A model generated the notes under the pieces. The model was not told the DNA's origin, searched no databases, and worked only from the letters and a program-made list of their open reading frames with translations. Positions 25,418 through 35,780 of a stretch of DNA of 64,000 bases are shown here, piece by piece. A program made the translations under genes and the position numbers. Source of the stretch: Planctomycetaceae bacterium (lineage in GTDB: Bacteria; Planctomycetota; UBA1135; GCA-002686595). Position 1 is the stretch's first letter, and each line of letters begins with the position of its first letter. The stretch lies in assembly GCA_011525785.1 (NCBI GenBank), contig WYBT01000021.1, forward strand, positions 62,001 through 126,000, given 5' to 3'.

Positions 25418-27157
25418 CTAATGCGCCAACGCGAGCGTGACCTCGAGCTCGAGTCCGCCGCCGCCCGCGAACAGCGCGCGCGCGACCTCGCCGGGCTTGG
25501 ACGCGCGCAGGCTGTCGCGCGCGGCGAGCACATCCCAGCGGCCGTGGTCGATCTCCAGGCTCAGCGGAGCGCCGACGAACGAACGCGCCGGCGGTGCGGC
25601 GAGCACGTGCGCGTCGATCGCGATCTGGCACTCCAACGCGCCGTCGCCCGCGCGCGCCGGTCGCGCCCACAGGAGCAGGCCGTCGAGCGCGCTCACCACG
25701 CGCGGCGCGATCGTGCCGGTGCGCGAGGCGATCTCGACGCTCGCGTCGCTCACCAGCCGCCGTTCGCCGCCCTGCATCCAGGCGCTGGTGTGGCCCACGG
25801 ACAGAGCGGTGGCGCCTTCGGCCAGCGTCCGCGACCCGCCCGCGGTGCGCCGCCGCAGGCTCCAGGTGAAGTTCGCGGCCGCGGGCGCGCTCTCGGCGAG
25901 ATTGCCCGCGCTCCCGAACACGTTGGTGGCCTCGTCGCTCGCCAGCGCGATCGCGAAGGGACCGAAGCTCAGCATCTCGCTCGAGCGACTGTCGAGCCGC
26001 GCGAGCAGCTCGGTCAGGGGCGGGTTGCGGAGGCTGACGTCGATGCGCCGACTCCCGCCGTGCGCCCACTCCAGCGCGCGCGCGTCGCCCACGACGCTGA
26101 AGCCGCTGCTGTCGCCGCTGAGCCAGGCGCTGGGCGCGGCGAGGGCGGAGGTGTCGAAGATCTGCACGCTCGGATGTCCGGGCAGTTTGACGGCCCCCGT
26201 CGGCGCGGCTTCGCTCGCGCTGCAGCGCAGCACCCAGGTGCGCCGCGAGCGTCCCGTCTCGAGCGCGCTCGCGCAGTCGATTACCAGCGCGCGGCCCGCG
26301 GGCACGAAGCCGTTGAAGCCGCCGGAGAAGATCAGCGTGCTCGGCAGTTGCAGCTTGACCGTCGCGGTCTGGGCCGCGGCGCCGGACTCGCCGGCGAGCA
26401 TGCCGCCCAGCGAGAGCTGCCGTTCGGCGAGTTCGACCAGCTCCACCGCTTGCAGGCTGAGCGCGAGTTGGACGCCGGCGGCGCTGGGCGCGGCGCGGAC
26501 AGCCCAGCGCTGACCCGTTCGCAGCGCTTCGACGCGCGGCGCGAACTGCGCCGCCATCTCGGCCACTTCGACGTCGTAGTCGCCGACGAAGCGCTGCACG
26601 CTGGTCGCATCGACCAGCCCCACGCGCCCACGCGGCGCGCGCAGCGTCGCCGACCACAGCGCGCCGCGCGCCACGAGCTTGTCGGCGTCCGCGAGCGTCA
26701 GCACGCCGCCGCGCAGCGCTGTGTCGGCCGGCAGCTCGACCAGATCGAGGCGCACGTCGATGCTCTGGCGCAGTTGCGCGGACAGGGCGCTCAAGGCGGA
26801 CTCGATCCGGCGCTGGAGCGCGGCGGGCGCGACGACGTGCAGGTGCTGGCCCTCGACGAGCCGCAGCTCGCAGCCCGGCGCGTTGAGTTCGCGCTCGAAC
26901 AGGAAAGAGACGACGCGCGCGGCGAGGTCGGCGCCGGACTCGAGCTCCAGCTCGACGGTCTCCTGGTCGCCGTCGAACTCGCCCAGGAGCGGCGCGATGC
27001 GCGCGTCGAAGGCGCTGGCGTGGGCCGGCTGCACGATCGCGGCGAGGTCGTAGCTGCGCGTCGTCACGCCCTCGGACTGGGCGGCGCGGGCCGGTGCGGC
27101 GAGCGGGCCAGCCACCCAAGCGGCCGCAACGGCGAATCCAAGCAGCATTTTGTGCAT
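25418..27157 (-). CDS. Secreted protein of unknown function with secretin-N-like region
   Basis: A 579-residue exported protein. A signal peptide (about residues 1-25, ending ARAA) is followed by a region at about 75-125 (HLHVVAPAALQRRIESALSA, then IDVRLDLVEL). That pattern resembles the N-domain repeats of type II/III secretins, where a 'VAA-x-ALQ..I...L' helix precedes a beta strand. The remaining 450 residues look all-beta and contain no secretin pore domain that I can recognise. I do not assign a function. The ATG at 27157 has GAGGAG nine bases upstream. It is monocistronic, with a long 476-bp upstream region. Confidence 0.55.
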   Translation of the reverse strand: MHKMLLGFAVAAAWVAGPLAAPARAAQSEGVTTRSYDLAAIVQPAHASAFDARIAPLLGEFDGDQETVELELESGADLAARVVSFLFERELNAPGCELRLVEGQHLHVVAPAALQRRIESALSALSAQLRQSIDVRLDLVELPADTALRGGVLTLADADKLVARGALWSATLRAPRGRVGLVDATSVQRFVGDYDVEVAEMAAQFAPRVEALRTGQRWAVRAAPSAAGVQLALSLQAVELVELAERQLSLGGMLAGESGAAAQTATVKLQLPSTLIFSGGFNGFVPAGRALVIDCASALETGRSRRTWVLRCSASEAAPTGAVKLPGHPSVQIFDTSALAAPSAWLSGDSSGFSVVGDARALEWAHGGSRRIDVSLRNPPLTELLARLDSRSSEMLSFGPFAIALASDEATNVFGSAGNLAESAPAAANFTWSLRRRTAGGSRTLAEGATALSVGHTSAWMQGGERRLVSDASVEIASRTGTIAPRVVSALDGLLLWARPARAGDGALECQIAIDAHVLAAPPARSFVGAPLSLEIDHGRWDVLAARDSLRASKPGEVARALFAGGGGLELEVTLALAH

Positions 27158-27633
27158 CGCGAACTCCTCGTGGACGGGTTGCGGGAGCGAAAGCGCCCGG
27201 ACGCGGCCGAGCATAGCGGCGCGCTAGTCACGGGGCCGCGGCAGTCACGCCCGCGTCACGGCGGGGTGACGTCGTGCGCGCTGTGTAAGGAATTCGAATT
27301 GGAGGTGAAGCCGGCGGTTGCCGCCGGGATAGGTCTGGCACGCGCGTCGACGACGCAGGCAACGCCGCGGCGCACACCTGCAGCTCATCGCGCGCACCCA
27401 AAACACGACGCACGTTCAGCACGACGCCGTACAGCACAACGCACCAACCAACACGTCCAGCGCTCGACGAACTCCACGTCGAAAGCCACACGGACCGTGT
27501 CGCGTGCATCCGAATGCGGGGGTCGGGTCAGGCAGTTCTCTGGGGGAGACTGTTCGACTCGGCCCTCCGTTTTTTTTCGCGCCGCGCGCCCCCAGGCGCC
27601 CGATGCCGTCGCGCCTCTCCGCCGTCGCTTCGT
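27158..27633. other. Gene-free stretch upstream of the secreted protein, with a GTCAC/GTGAC palindrome
   Basis: No convincing gene in 476 bases. At 27255-27270 lies an inverted repeat, GTCAC six bases GTGAC, with two more GTCAC copies on the same strand at 27235-27250, and a perfect ten-base AATTCGAATT palindrome at 27291-27300. These sit 98-143 bases upstream of the ATG at 27157 and could be a regulator site; no regulator is known. A T-run of eight at 27570-27577 lacks a clear stem. Confidence 0.35.
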
Positions 27634-28425
27634 TCAGGCCGTCATGTGGAACTGCCGCCGCCGCAGCGCGAGCGCGCCGACGCTCAGCGCGACGATCGCG
27701 ATGCCCACGAGCCAGCGCACCGCCTGCGGCCCGCTCAGCGCGTCGCGCGGCATGACCTCTTCGATCTGCTTCCAGGCGTCGGGGTGGTCGCTGACCAGGA
27801 TGCAGCGCAGGTAGTACTGGACCGTGAGCGCCTGGTTCTTGCCGGGCAGGTTCGCGAGGAAGCCCTCGACGGTGAAGGCGTAGCCCAGGCCCACGATCAT
27901 CGGGTGCTTGAAGAACACGCCGAGCGCGGCGAACACCGCCGAGTACGTCATCACCGCCAGCGCGCTCGCCACGACGACCGTCCCGGTGAGCCCGGCTGGG
28001 ATCACGAACTTGTCGGAGCTGGGCGGCGGAAACGAGTTCGAGATCGCGCCCAGGGCCGCGGCGCTGCTCGCGAACAGCGCGATCAGGATCGTGACGCTCG
28101 CCAGCCAGCGGCCCACGAGGATCGCCGGCCGCGGGATCGGCCGCGTGACGAGGTAGGTGATGGTGCGGTCTTCGAGCTCCTCGCCCAGCACCGCCGCGCC
28201 GACGATCACGGAGGCGAGCGGCGCCATCAGATTGAGCAGCACGAAGAAGCCGAGCGCCGTGAGCACGTCGAGCCCGCGCAACGGGCGCGGCGACTGCGAC
28301 ACGACCCACGCGATGAGTGGCGCGAGCGCAGCGCCAGCCGCGACGATCCACATGCGCCGCGCGCGCAGCGTGCGCACGAGGTGGGCGCTGAACAGGATCC
28401 AGGTGACTCGCAGGAAGTTGGCCAT
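27634..28425 (-). CDS. ABC-2 type transporter permease
   Basis: A 263-residue inner-membrane protein with about six hydrophobic segments. The cytoplasmic segment GEELEDRTITYLVTRPIPRP is typical of ABC-2 permeases of the NosY/GldF kind, the E-E/D-x-x-x-x-T-x-x-L-x-T-R-P coupling helix that meets the ATPase. It is the last gene of a four-gene ABC operon and most likely pairs with the ATPase ending at 29381. Substrate unknown. There is a 29-bp gap from the upstream ATPase stop. Confidence 0.82.
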   Translation of the reverse strand: MANFLRVTWILFSAHLVRTLRARRMWIVAAGAALAPLIAWVVSQSPRPLRGLDVLTALGFFVLLNLMAPLASVIVGAAVLGEELEDRTITYLVTRPIPRPAILVGRWLASVTILIALFASSAAALGAISNSFPPPSSDKFVIPAGLTGTVVVASALAVMTYSAVFAALGVFFKHPMIVGLGYAFTVEGFLANLPGKNQALTVQYYLRCILVSDHPDAWKQIEEVMPRDALSGPQAVRWLVGIAIVALSVGALALRRRQFHMTA

Positions 28426-28454
28426 CGTGGGCGACGTAGGGCGGGCGGCCGCGT

Positions 28455-29377
<923 letters not shown>

Positions 29378-29381
<4 letters not shown>

Positions 29382-30273
29382 GCGACCACCTCCATGCGCC
29401 GCACGCGCCACGCCACGACCGCCAGCGACAGCGCGGTCAGCCCGAGCAGCACGCCCAGCGACCACCACGGATCCCAGCGGTGCATCGAGCGCGAGGCCCC
29501 GAGCCACCAGTCGGCCACGCGCTCGAAGTGGCTCGCGAGGCTGACCATCCAGAAGTCGCGCTTGCGCATCAGCGCGCTGAGTGCGCCGCCGAGTGCGATC
29601 GAGCCCATGAACGCGGCGAACACCGACGCGAGCGCGTAGGACTTGCGCTTGGAGAGCGCCGACACGGCCAGGATCAGCGCCGAGAGCACGACCACGAAGA
29701 GCAGCGAGTAGCCGATCGTGGCGACGATCACGTCCCACTTCTCGGTGAGGAAGATGAAGCCCGGCGAGTTGAACACCGCCACCAGGCAGATCAGCAGACC
29801 CGGCGCGAGCACGGCGGCGCAGCCGAACGTGAACGCGGTGAGGAAGTGCGCGAGCAGGTAGTCGGCGCGCGTGATGGGGCGCGCGAAGTACAAAAGGTGC
29901 GCGCCCGCGCGGCGGTCTTCGCAGATCAGCCCCGCGCCGTACCAGGCCATCGCGAGCAGCGCGAAGAAGCGCACGACCTTCATCGAGTAGATGATCAGGT
30001 TGTGCACCTCGAGCAGTTGCGCGGCCCACTGCGCTGCGAGGCCCGCACCAGCGATCGGTCCCGCGGCGCCGGTCTCCTCGAGCGAGAAGCGCATGTAGAC
30101 CATGAACGAGACGATGATCCCGGTCATGGCCGGCCCGAAGAACAGGATCAGCAGCGGCAGCTTGCGCTTGGTCGCGACGGCCATTTGCGCGCGGTACAGC
30201 GGCAGGAAACGCCAGCGCGCGGGCCGCAGCTCGCCCTTGAACGGGCGGTAGAGCTCTTCGTGGGTCGAGGGGA

Positions 30274-30277
<4 letters not shown>
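29378..30277 (-). CDS. ABC-2 type transporter permease
   Basis: A 299-residue protein with about six transmembrane segments and the same style of coupling segment (CEDRRAGAHLLYFARPITRA) as the other permease of the operon. An N-terminal cytoplasmic stretch of about 38 residues precedes TM1. GTG start at 30277 overlapping the stop of the upstream ATPase, and its own stop overlaps the GTG of the following ATPase. Confidence 0.82.
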
Positions 30278-31227
<950 letters not shown>

Positions 31228-31297
31228 GCTCGCGGCGTCAGCGTCGGGGAGCATGACCGCACGGGGCGGCGCTGTGAAGCGCGCGCACAGCGAGGTT

Positions 31298-31783
31298 TCA
31301 GCGCTTGGAGCGAGTTCGCCTCTGAGCGGCGCGAGCGGGCGGAGCGGCGGCGCGCTGTGCGGCGTGGCACACCTCGCACTGGTCCACACCGCCCGGGAAC
31401 ACGCCCGCCGCGATCTCCTTGCGACGCGCCGAATCGAAGCGCGCCCGCGCGCGCTTGACGTCGGGGCGCTCGACGACGCGGCGGCGGTGGTCGATGTACA
31501 GCTCAGGACGGAGGCCGCTCTCGACGTCGGCCTCGATGTCTGCGCTGTCGCGCGTGAAGCGGTACAGCTCCCACCAGCCGATCGGCTCTGTGTAGATGCG
31601 CTTGGCTCGCGCGATGGCTGCGTCGCGTGAACTGGCGACGTGGTACAGGAGCGAATCGAGCCGCGGGTGCGAGGTGCAGCCCATGAATTCGACGTGCACC
31701 AAAACCCACGCGTCGCCGCCCTCGAGCGGGGCTGCGACGCGTGACGTGCGTTTCGGACGGTTGCTGCTCTTGGGTCGCTTCAT
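31298..31783 (-). CDS. Small protein of unknown function with a C-terminal CEVCH motif
   Basis: A 161-residue soluble protein with no signal peptide and basic ends (KRPKSSNRPKR at the start, RTRSKR at the end). The middle (about residues 25-80) looks like a compact alpha/beta domain with GWWELYRFTRD. A single CEVCH near residue 136 matches the c-heme attachment pattern, but heme attachment needs export and none is predicted, so it may bind zinc or mean nothing. Codon use matches its neighbours, so I consider it a real gene. It is followed 25 bp downstream by nothing coding on its strand until the ABC operon start. Confidence 0.55.
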   Translation of the reverse strand: MKRPKSSNRPKRTSRVAAPLEGGDAWVLVHVEFMGCTSHPRLDSLLYHVASSRDAAIARAKRIYTEPIGWWELYRFTRDSADIEADVESGLRPELYIDHRRRVVERPDVKRARARFDSARRKEIAAGVFPGGVDQCEVCHAAQRAAAPPARAAQRRTRSKR

Positions 31784-31808
31784 GTGGGCGCGCTTTCGCG
31801 CCCGCAGC

Positions 31809-32432
31809 CTACTTCAGTGCCAGTTCGATCGCCTGGCGAAGCTCCGCGGACTCCGGCGTGACCTTGGAGGGATAGAACGCGACCGGCTGGCCGTCCTTGC
31901 CGACCAGGTACTTGCAGAAGTTCCAGTTGGGCAGCTTGCCGGTCGCGCCTTCGAGCGCTGCGTAGACCGGGCTCTGGCTCGCGCCGGCCTTGGTCTCGCA
32001 CTTGGCGAACATCGGGAACGCCACGCCGTACTTCGAGGAGCAGAACTGCGCGATCTCCGCCGCGCTGCCGGGCTCCTGGCCGCCGAACTCGTTGCTCGGG
32101 AAGCCCAGCACGGCGAAGCCGCGGTCGGCGAGCTCGGCGTGGAGCTTCTGCAGGCCGGCGTACTGCGGCGTGTAGCCGCAGGCGCTCGCGACGTTGACCA
32201 CCAGGGTCACCTTGCCGCGGTAGCTGGCGAGGTCGGCGGGCGCGCCGTCGAGGGTCTGGGTGCGCAGGGCGTAGACGTCGTTCTTCATGGCGGGTGCGGC
32301 GGGTGCGGAGGCTGTGGTGGCGGCGGGCGCGGGCGCGGTTGTCGGCGCAGGCGCCTGAGCCGCGGTCGGCGTGTTCGATTCGCAGGCGGCGACGAGCGCG
32401 AGTGCTCCGAGGACGAGGATGCTGTGCTTCAT
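31809..32432 (-). CDS. Glutathione peroxidase family protein, predicted lipoprotein
   Basis: A 207-residue thiol peroxidase. A lipobox-like VAAC (Cys17) ends the signal peptide, then a Pro/Ala linker of about 30 residues, then the GPx domain. The peroxidatic position is Cys85 in NVASACGYTPQY (Cys, not selenocysteine). The other family blocks are GFPSNEFGGQEPG, with the catalytic Gln, and NWNFCKYLV, with the catalytic Trp/Asn. It would reduce peroxides at the cell envelope, probably with thioredoxin-like donors. The ATG at 32432 is fixed by the signal peptide. Divergent from the acyl-CoA synthetase gene. Confidence 0.88.
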   Translation of the reverse strand: MKHSILVLGALALVAACESNTPTAAQAPAPTTAPAPAATTASAPAAPAMKNDVYALRTQTLDGAPADLASYRGKVTLVVNVASACGYTPQYAGLQKLHAELADRGFAVLGFPSNEFGGQEPGSAAEIAQFCSSKYGVAFPMFAKCETKAGASQSPVYAALEGATGKLPNWNFCKYLVGKDGQPVAFYPSKVTPESAELRQAIELALK

Positions 32433-32563
32433 GGGGACGGGACTCCTGTGGGGGCGCTGCGAGTTGCGTACGGTAGCGCGGTGGGGGCGATGACCCGCTC
32501 GCTCGAACACCTACGTCGATCGGCGCAGGCCGGATTCAGGTGTGTGCTGGCGATACTGCGCGG

Positions 32564-34672
32564 ATGAAGAAGTCCAACAGCCGCCGCGCAGCTCGCGCCC
32601 CGGTCCGACGCGCCGCCGACGATCTCGAGCGCCTGTTCCGGCCGCGCGCGGTGGCGGTGATCGGAGCCTCGCGCCGGCCCGGTTCGATCGGCTGGCAGGT
32701 GCTCCACAACCTCGTCGCGGGCGGCTTCGAGGGCAAGGTCTTCCCGGTCAACCCCAACGCCGAGGTCGCGCACTCGATCAAGTGCCACAAGAGCGTCGCG
32801 GCGATCCCCGACGCGGTCGACCTCGCGATCATCACCGTGCCCAAGGGGCTCGTGCCGCGCGCGCTCGCCGACTGCGCTCGCAAGGGCGTCGGCGCGGTCG
32901 TCGTGATCACCGCCGGCTTCAAGGAGACCGGCCCCGAAGGCGCGCAGGTCGAAGCCAAACTCGTGGCGCTGGCGCGCAAGCACGGGATGCGCATCGTCGG
33001 CCCCAACTGCATGGGCATCCAGAACACGCGAGAAGGCGTGCGCCTCAACGCCTCGTTCTCGCGCTCGTTCCCGCGCAGCGGCCCGGTCGCGTTCGTGTCG
33101 CAGTCGGGCGCGATGGGGGAGGCGATCCTCGCGCAGGCCGATCACCTCAACCTCGGCGTGGCGATGTTCGTGTCGATGGGCAACCGCGCGGATGTCAGCG
33201 CCAACGATCTGATCGCGTACTGGGGACGCGACGAGTCGATCCGCTGCGTGCTCCTGTACCTCGAGTCCTTCGGCAATCCGCGCAATTTCGTGCCCATCGC
33301 GCGGCGCGTGAGCCGCGACAAGGCGCTGGTCACGGTCAAGGCCGGTCGTTCGGCGGCGGGCGCGCGCGCGGCGACGAGCCACACCGGCGCGCTCGCTGGT
33401 GCGGATGTCGCGGCCGACGCATTGCTCAAGGAGTGCGGCGTGCAGCGCGTGGGCTCGGTCGAAGAGCTGTTCGACGTGGGGCTCGCGCTCTCGAAACTGC
33501 CGCTGCCCAAGGGCAAGCGCGTGGCGGTGCTCACCAACGCCGGAGGGCCCGCGATCCTCGCCACGGACGCGCTGGTGAGCTGGGGACTCGAGCTGGCGAG
33601 CCTGTCGGAGTCGACGCGCGCCACGCTGCGCGGCTTGCTCGTGCCCGAGGCTTCGATCGCCAATCCGATCGACATGGTCGCGAGCGCCACGGCCGAGAAC
33701 TACCGCCGCGCGCTGGGCGTGCTGCTCGCCGACCGCGGCGTCGACAGCGTGCTGGTGATCTTCGTGCCGCCGATCACGCACGATCCCGTCGCCGTGGCGC
33801 GTGCAGTCTTCGAGGCGGCGCGCGGCTCGACCAAGCCGGTCGCGAGCTGCTTCATGTCGCGCGACGAAGTGCTCGCGGACATTGCGCGGCAGACGGAGCA
33901 GGACTGGACGCCGGTGTACCTGTACCCCGAGTCCGCCGTGCGCGCGTTGGCGGCGCTCGACGAGCGCAGGCGCTGGCTCGCGCGGCCCGAGGGCGTCGTC
34001 GCGCGCTACGACGTCGACTTCGCGGCTGCGCGCAAGGTCTTGAAGCCCGGCTGGCTCGGCGTGCGCGCGCGGCGCGCGATCGCGGCGGCTTACGGGCTCC
34101 CAGCAGTGCCCGGCGGACTCGCACGCAGCGCGCGTGAAGCCGTCGCGATTGCCGAGCGAGTCGGCTATCCGGTGGTCGCCAAAGTCTCCGCGCCTTCGGT
34201 GGTGCACAAATCGGACGTGGGGGGCGTGTTGCTCGATCTGGCGGATGAAGCTGCTGTGCGCGCGGCTTTTGCCAGGCTCCAACGCCCCGACGCCGAAGGC
34301 GTCAATATTCAAAAGATGCTCGAGCGCGGACGCGAGGTCGTACTGGGCTTCACGCAGGATCCCGCCTACGGCCCGCTGCTCATGTTCGGCCTGGGCGGCA
34401 TCTACGTGGAGGTGCTCAAGGACGTGTCGTTCGCGCTCTGCCCGGTGAGCGACGTGCGCGCGCGCGAACTGCTGCGCGAGATCCGCGGCTGGCCGATCCT
34501 CGCCGGCGTGCGCGGCCAGGCCGGCATCGACGAGCCCGCGCTGATCGACGTGATCCAGCGCCTCTCGCAACTCGCCGTGGACCACCCGCAGATCGCCGAA
34601 CTCGAGATCAACCCGCTGCTCGCCTACTCGAGCGGCGTGTGTGCGGTGGACATGCGCGTAAGGGTGAGTTGA
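32564..34672 (+). CDS. ADP-forming acetate/acyl-CoA synthetase, alpha and beta parts fused
   Basis: A 702-residue enzyme converting an acyl-CoA, ADP and phosphate to the acid, CoA and ATP (or the reverse). It has an N-terminal CoA-binding Rossmann domain (VAVIGASRRPGSIGWQVL), two succinyl-CoA-ligase-like domains with His273 in TSHTGALAG as the phosphohistidine, and a C-terminal ATP-grasp domain from about residue 490 (VAKVSAPSVVHKSDVGGV, ELEINPLL). There is no GNAT acetyltransferase domain, so it is a metabolic synthetase rather than a protein acetyltransferase of the Pat type. The ATG at 32564 is preferred over one 24 bases upstream. Confidence 0.93.
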   Translation: MKKSNSRRAARAPVRRAADDLERLFRPRAVAVIGASRRPGSIGWQVLHNLVAGGFEGKVFPVNPNAEVAHSIKCHKSVAAIPDAVDLAIITVPKGLVPRALADCARKGVGAVVVITAGFKETGPEGAQVEAKLVALARKHGMRIVGPNCMGIQNTREGVRLNASFSRSFPRSGPVAFVSQSGAMGEAILAQADHLNLGVAMFVSMGNRADVSANDLIAYWGRDESIRCVLLYLESFGNPRNFVPIARRVSRDKALVTVKAGRSAAGARAATSHTGALAGADVAADALLKECGVQRVGSVEELFDVGLALSKLPLPKGKRVAVLTNAGGPAILATDALVSWGLELASLSESTRATLRGLLVPEASIANPIDMVASATAENYRRALGVLLADRGVDSVLVIFVPPITHDPVAVARAVFEAARGSTKPVASCFMSRDEVLADIARQTEQDWTPVYLYPESAVRALAALDERRRWLARPEGVVARYDVDFAAARKVLKPGWLGVRARRAIAAAYGLPAVPGGLARSAREAVAIAERVGYPVVAKVSAPSVVHKSDVGGVLLDLADEAAVRAAFARLQRPDAEGVNIQKMLERGREVVLGFTQDPAYGPLLMFGLGGIYVEVLKDVSFALCPVSDVRARELLREIRGWPILAGVRGQAGIDEPALIDVIQRLSQLAVDHPQIAELEINPLLAYSSGVCAVDMRVRVS

Positions 34673-35201
34673 ACGCGGCGCGAGTCGTCGATCCTCCACA
34701 CCTCTGAGGAACGGCTCATGTTGGACGGTCTCACGCGTGTTCAAGGACACACGTAGACTCAGACCGCGTCGGAGAGATTCCTCCAGCCGGGCGCCGCTTC
34801 TCTGCGCTTCGCGCGCTCCAGGGAGAGCCCAGTTCCCCGGTGGGGCGGTTGCGGTAAGGCCGCGACGGGAGGGCGCTCCAGTAGAGCCGGGGCCTCTTGG
34901 AGCACCGCCCGCGCAGCCCTGACGGGGGCCGACGCTGAGTCTCCGCAGGCTCCCACTCACTGAGGCCGATCGCGCGGGCGACTGGGGGCCGTGGAACGAT
35001 GCGCCGGTCGTTGGGTAGGGCTTGCCGCTCCACCTTCAGTGCGGCTTTGCTGGACCCGTCTCGCATTTGGTTAAGCCACGAGTTTCTTGCCGAATCGTGA
35101 AACTACTCGTCAAGCGGTGGACACCAACGGGCGTTGGATGGGCTGCCAAGCGCGAGCCGCCATCCGACTGAACCGACAACACCTCGCACAGGAGTTCTTC
35201 C
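34673..35201. other. Gene-free stretch containing a chain of hairpins, possible structured RNA
   Basis: 529 bases without a convincing gene. Between 34733 and 34942 there is an ordered set of inverted repeats. A hairpin (34733-34740 with 34747-34754, one mismatch) directly abuts a long-range stem: 34755-34762 plus 34767-34772 pairs with 34929-34942, 14 bp with a four-base bulge. Inside are at least two more hairpins (34851-34854 with 34860-34863; 34871-34880 with 34898-34910, one three-base bulge). I tested by eye for RNase P, tmRNA, SRP and common riboswitch motifs and found none. The strand is undetermined. It could be a non-coding RNA, a leader, or a relic of a mobile element. Confidence 0.35.
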
Positions 35202-35780
35202 ATGGCGTCTCAGTCGGGCGAACTGGCGCGCGTCCGCGCGCTCGCGCTAATCGCTTCCACTCTCGCTCCCACCACGTTCGGCTGCGTCTCCGATCTGCTG
35301 AGCGGCCCCAGCGACGCGCGGTTCGTTCCAGACCGCGGTCCGCTACTCCCAATCGACCTGAACGGTAGCGTCCCGCTCCAAGAAGGACTTCGCGGGGTGC
35401 TCAAGGCGGAGGTGGACTTCGCGAGCGACCTAGTCGACGCTCAGGGAGCGTTCTCCATGCGATCTGCCCGCGCTTTTTGGCGCGTGTTCGACGGCCAAGG
35501 TCGCCAAGTGGTTGTTCGAGGGCTAGGCGAGGGAGTTCATGCATGGAACGGAGTCGAGTCTCCGGTGGAAGTAAAGGTCAACTCGTTCGACCGCACGTCG
35601 GGTGTATGCAAAGCCACACTCGAGTTGCCGGTCGGCGGACATGACCTGAGGGCCTTCGGTACTGGAGGCGGAACCACATGGACCCAGACGTTCTCGGCGT
35701 GGTGCTGCAAGTACGACTACGCGGGCACTGGGTCGAGCAATGTGCCTGGCGTCTCTCGCGCCGTGTGCGGAAACCTGTGA
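35202..35780 (+). CDS. Exported protein of unknown function, possible lipoprotein
   Basis: A 192-residue protein. The first 27 residues form a signal peptide with a weak lipobox (TTFGC, Cys28). The remainder is beta-rich with a GGHDLRAFGTGGGTTW segment and four further Cys (Cys137; adjacent Cys174-Cys175; one near the C terminus). AGGAG lies nine bases before the ATG at 35202. Base composition is less GC-extreme than that of the neighbours. Its TGA overlaps the ATG of the next gene, so it heads a coupled trio of exported proteins. I do not recognise a family. Confidence 0.55.
   Translation: MASQSGELARVRALALIASTLAPTTFGCVSDLLSGPSDARFVPDRGPLLPIDLNGSVPLQEGLRGVLKAEVDFASDLVDAQGAFSMRSARAFWRVFDGQGRQVVVRGLGEGVHAWNGVESPVEVKVNSFDRTSGVCKATLELPVGGHDLRAFGTGGGTTWTQTFSAWCCKYDYAGTGSSNVPGVSRAVCGNL

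Noticed and set aside
34733..34942. Group I intron, RNase P or tmRNA in the hairpin region.
   Set aside because: No conserved core such as AGGAAAGTC, P7 pairing with a guanosine site, or a T-loop end could be found on either strand.
32429..34960. An 843-codon minus-strand frame across the acyl-CoA synthetase.
   Set aside because: Shadow of the plus-strand gene; composition is Arg/His/Ala-rich and no motif is visible.
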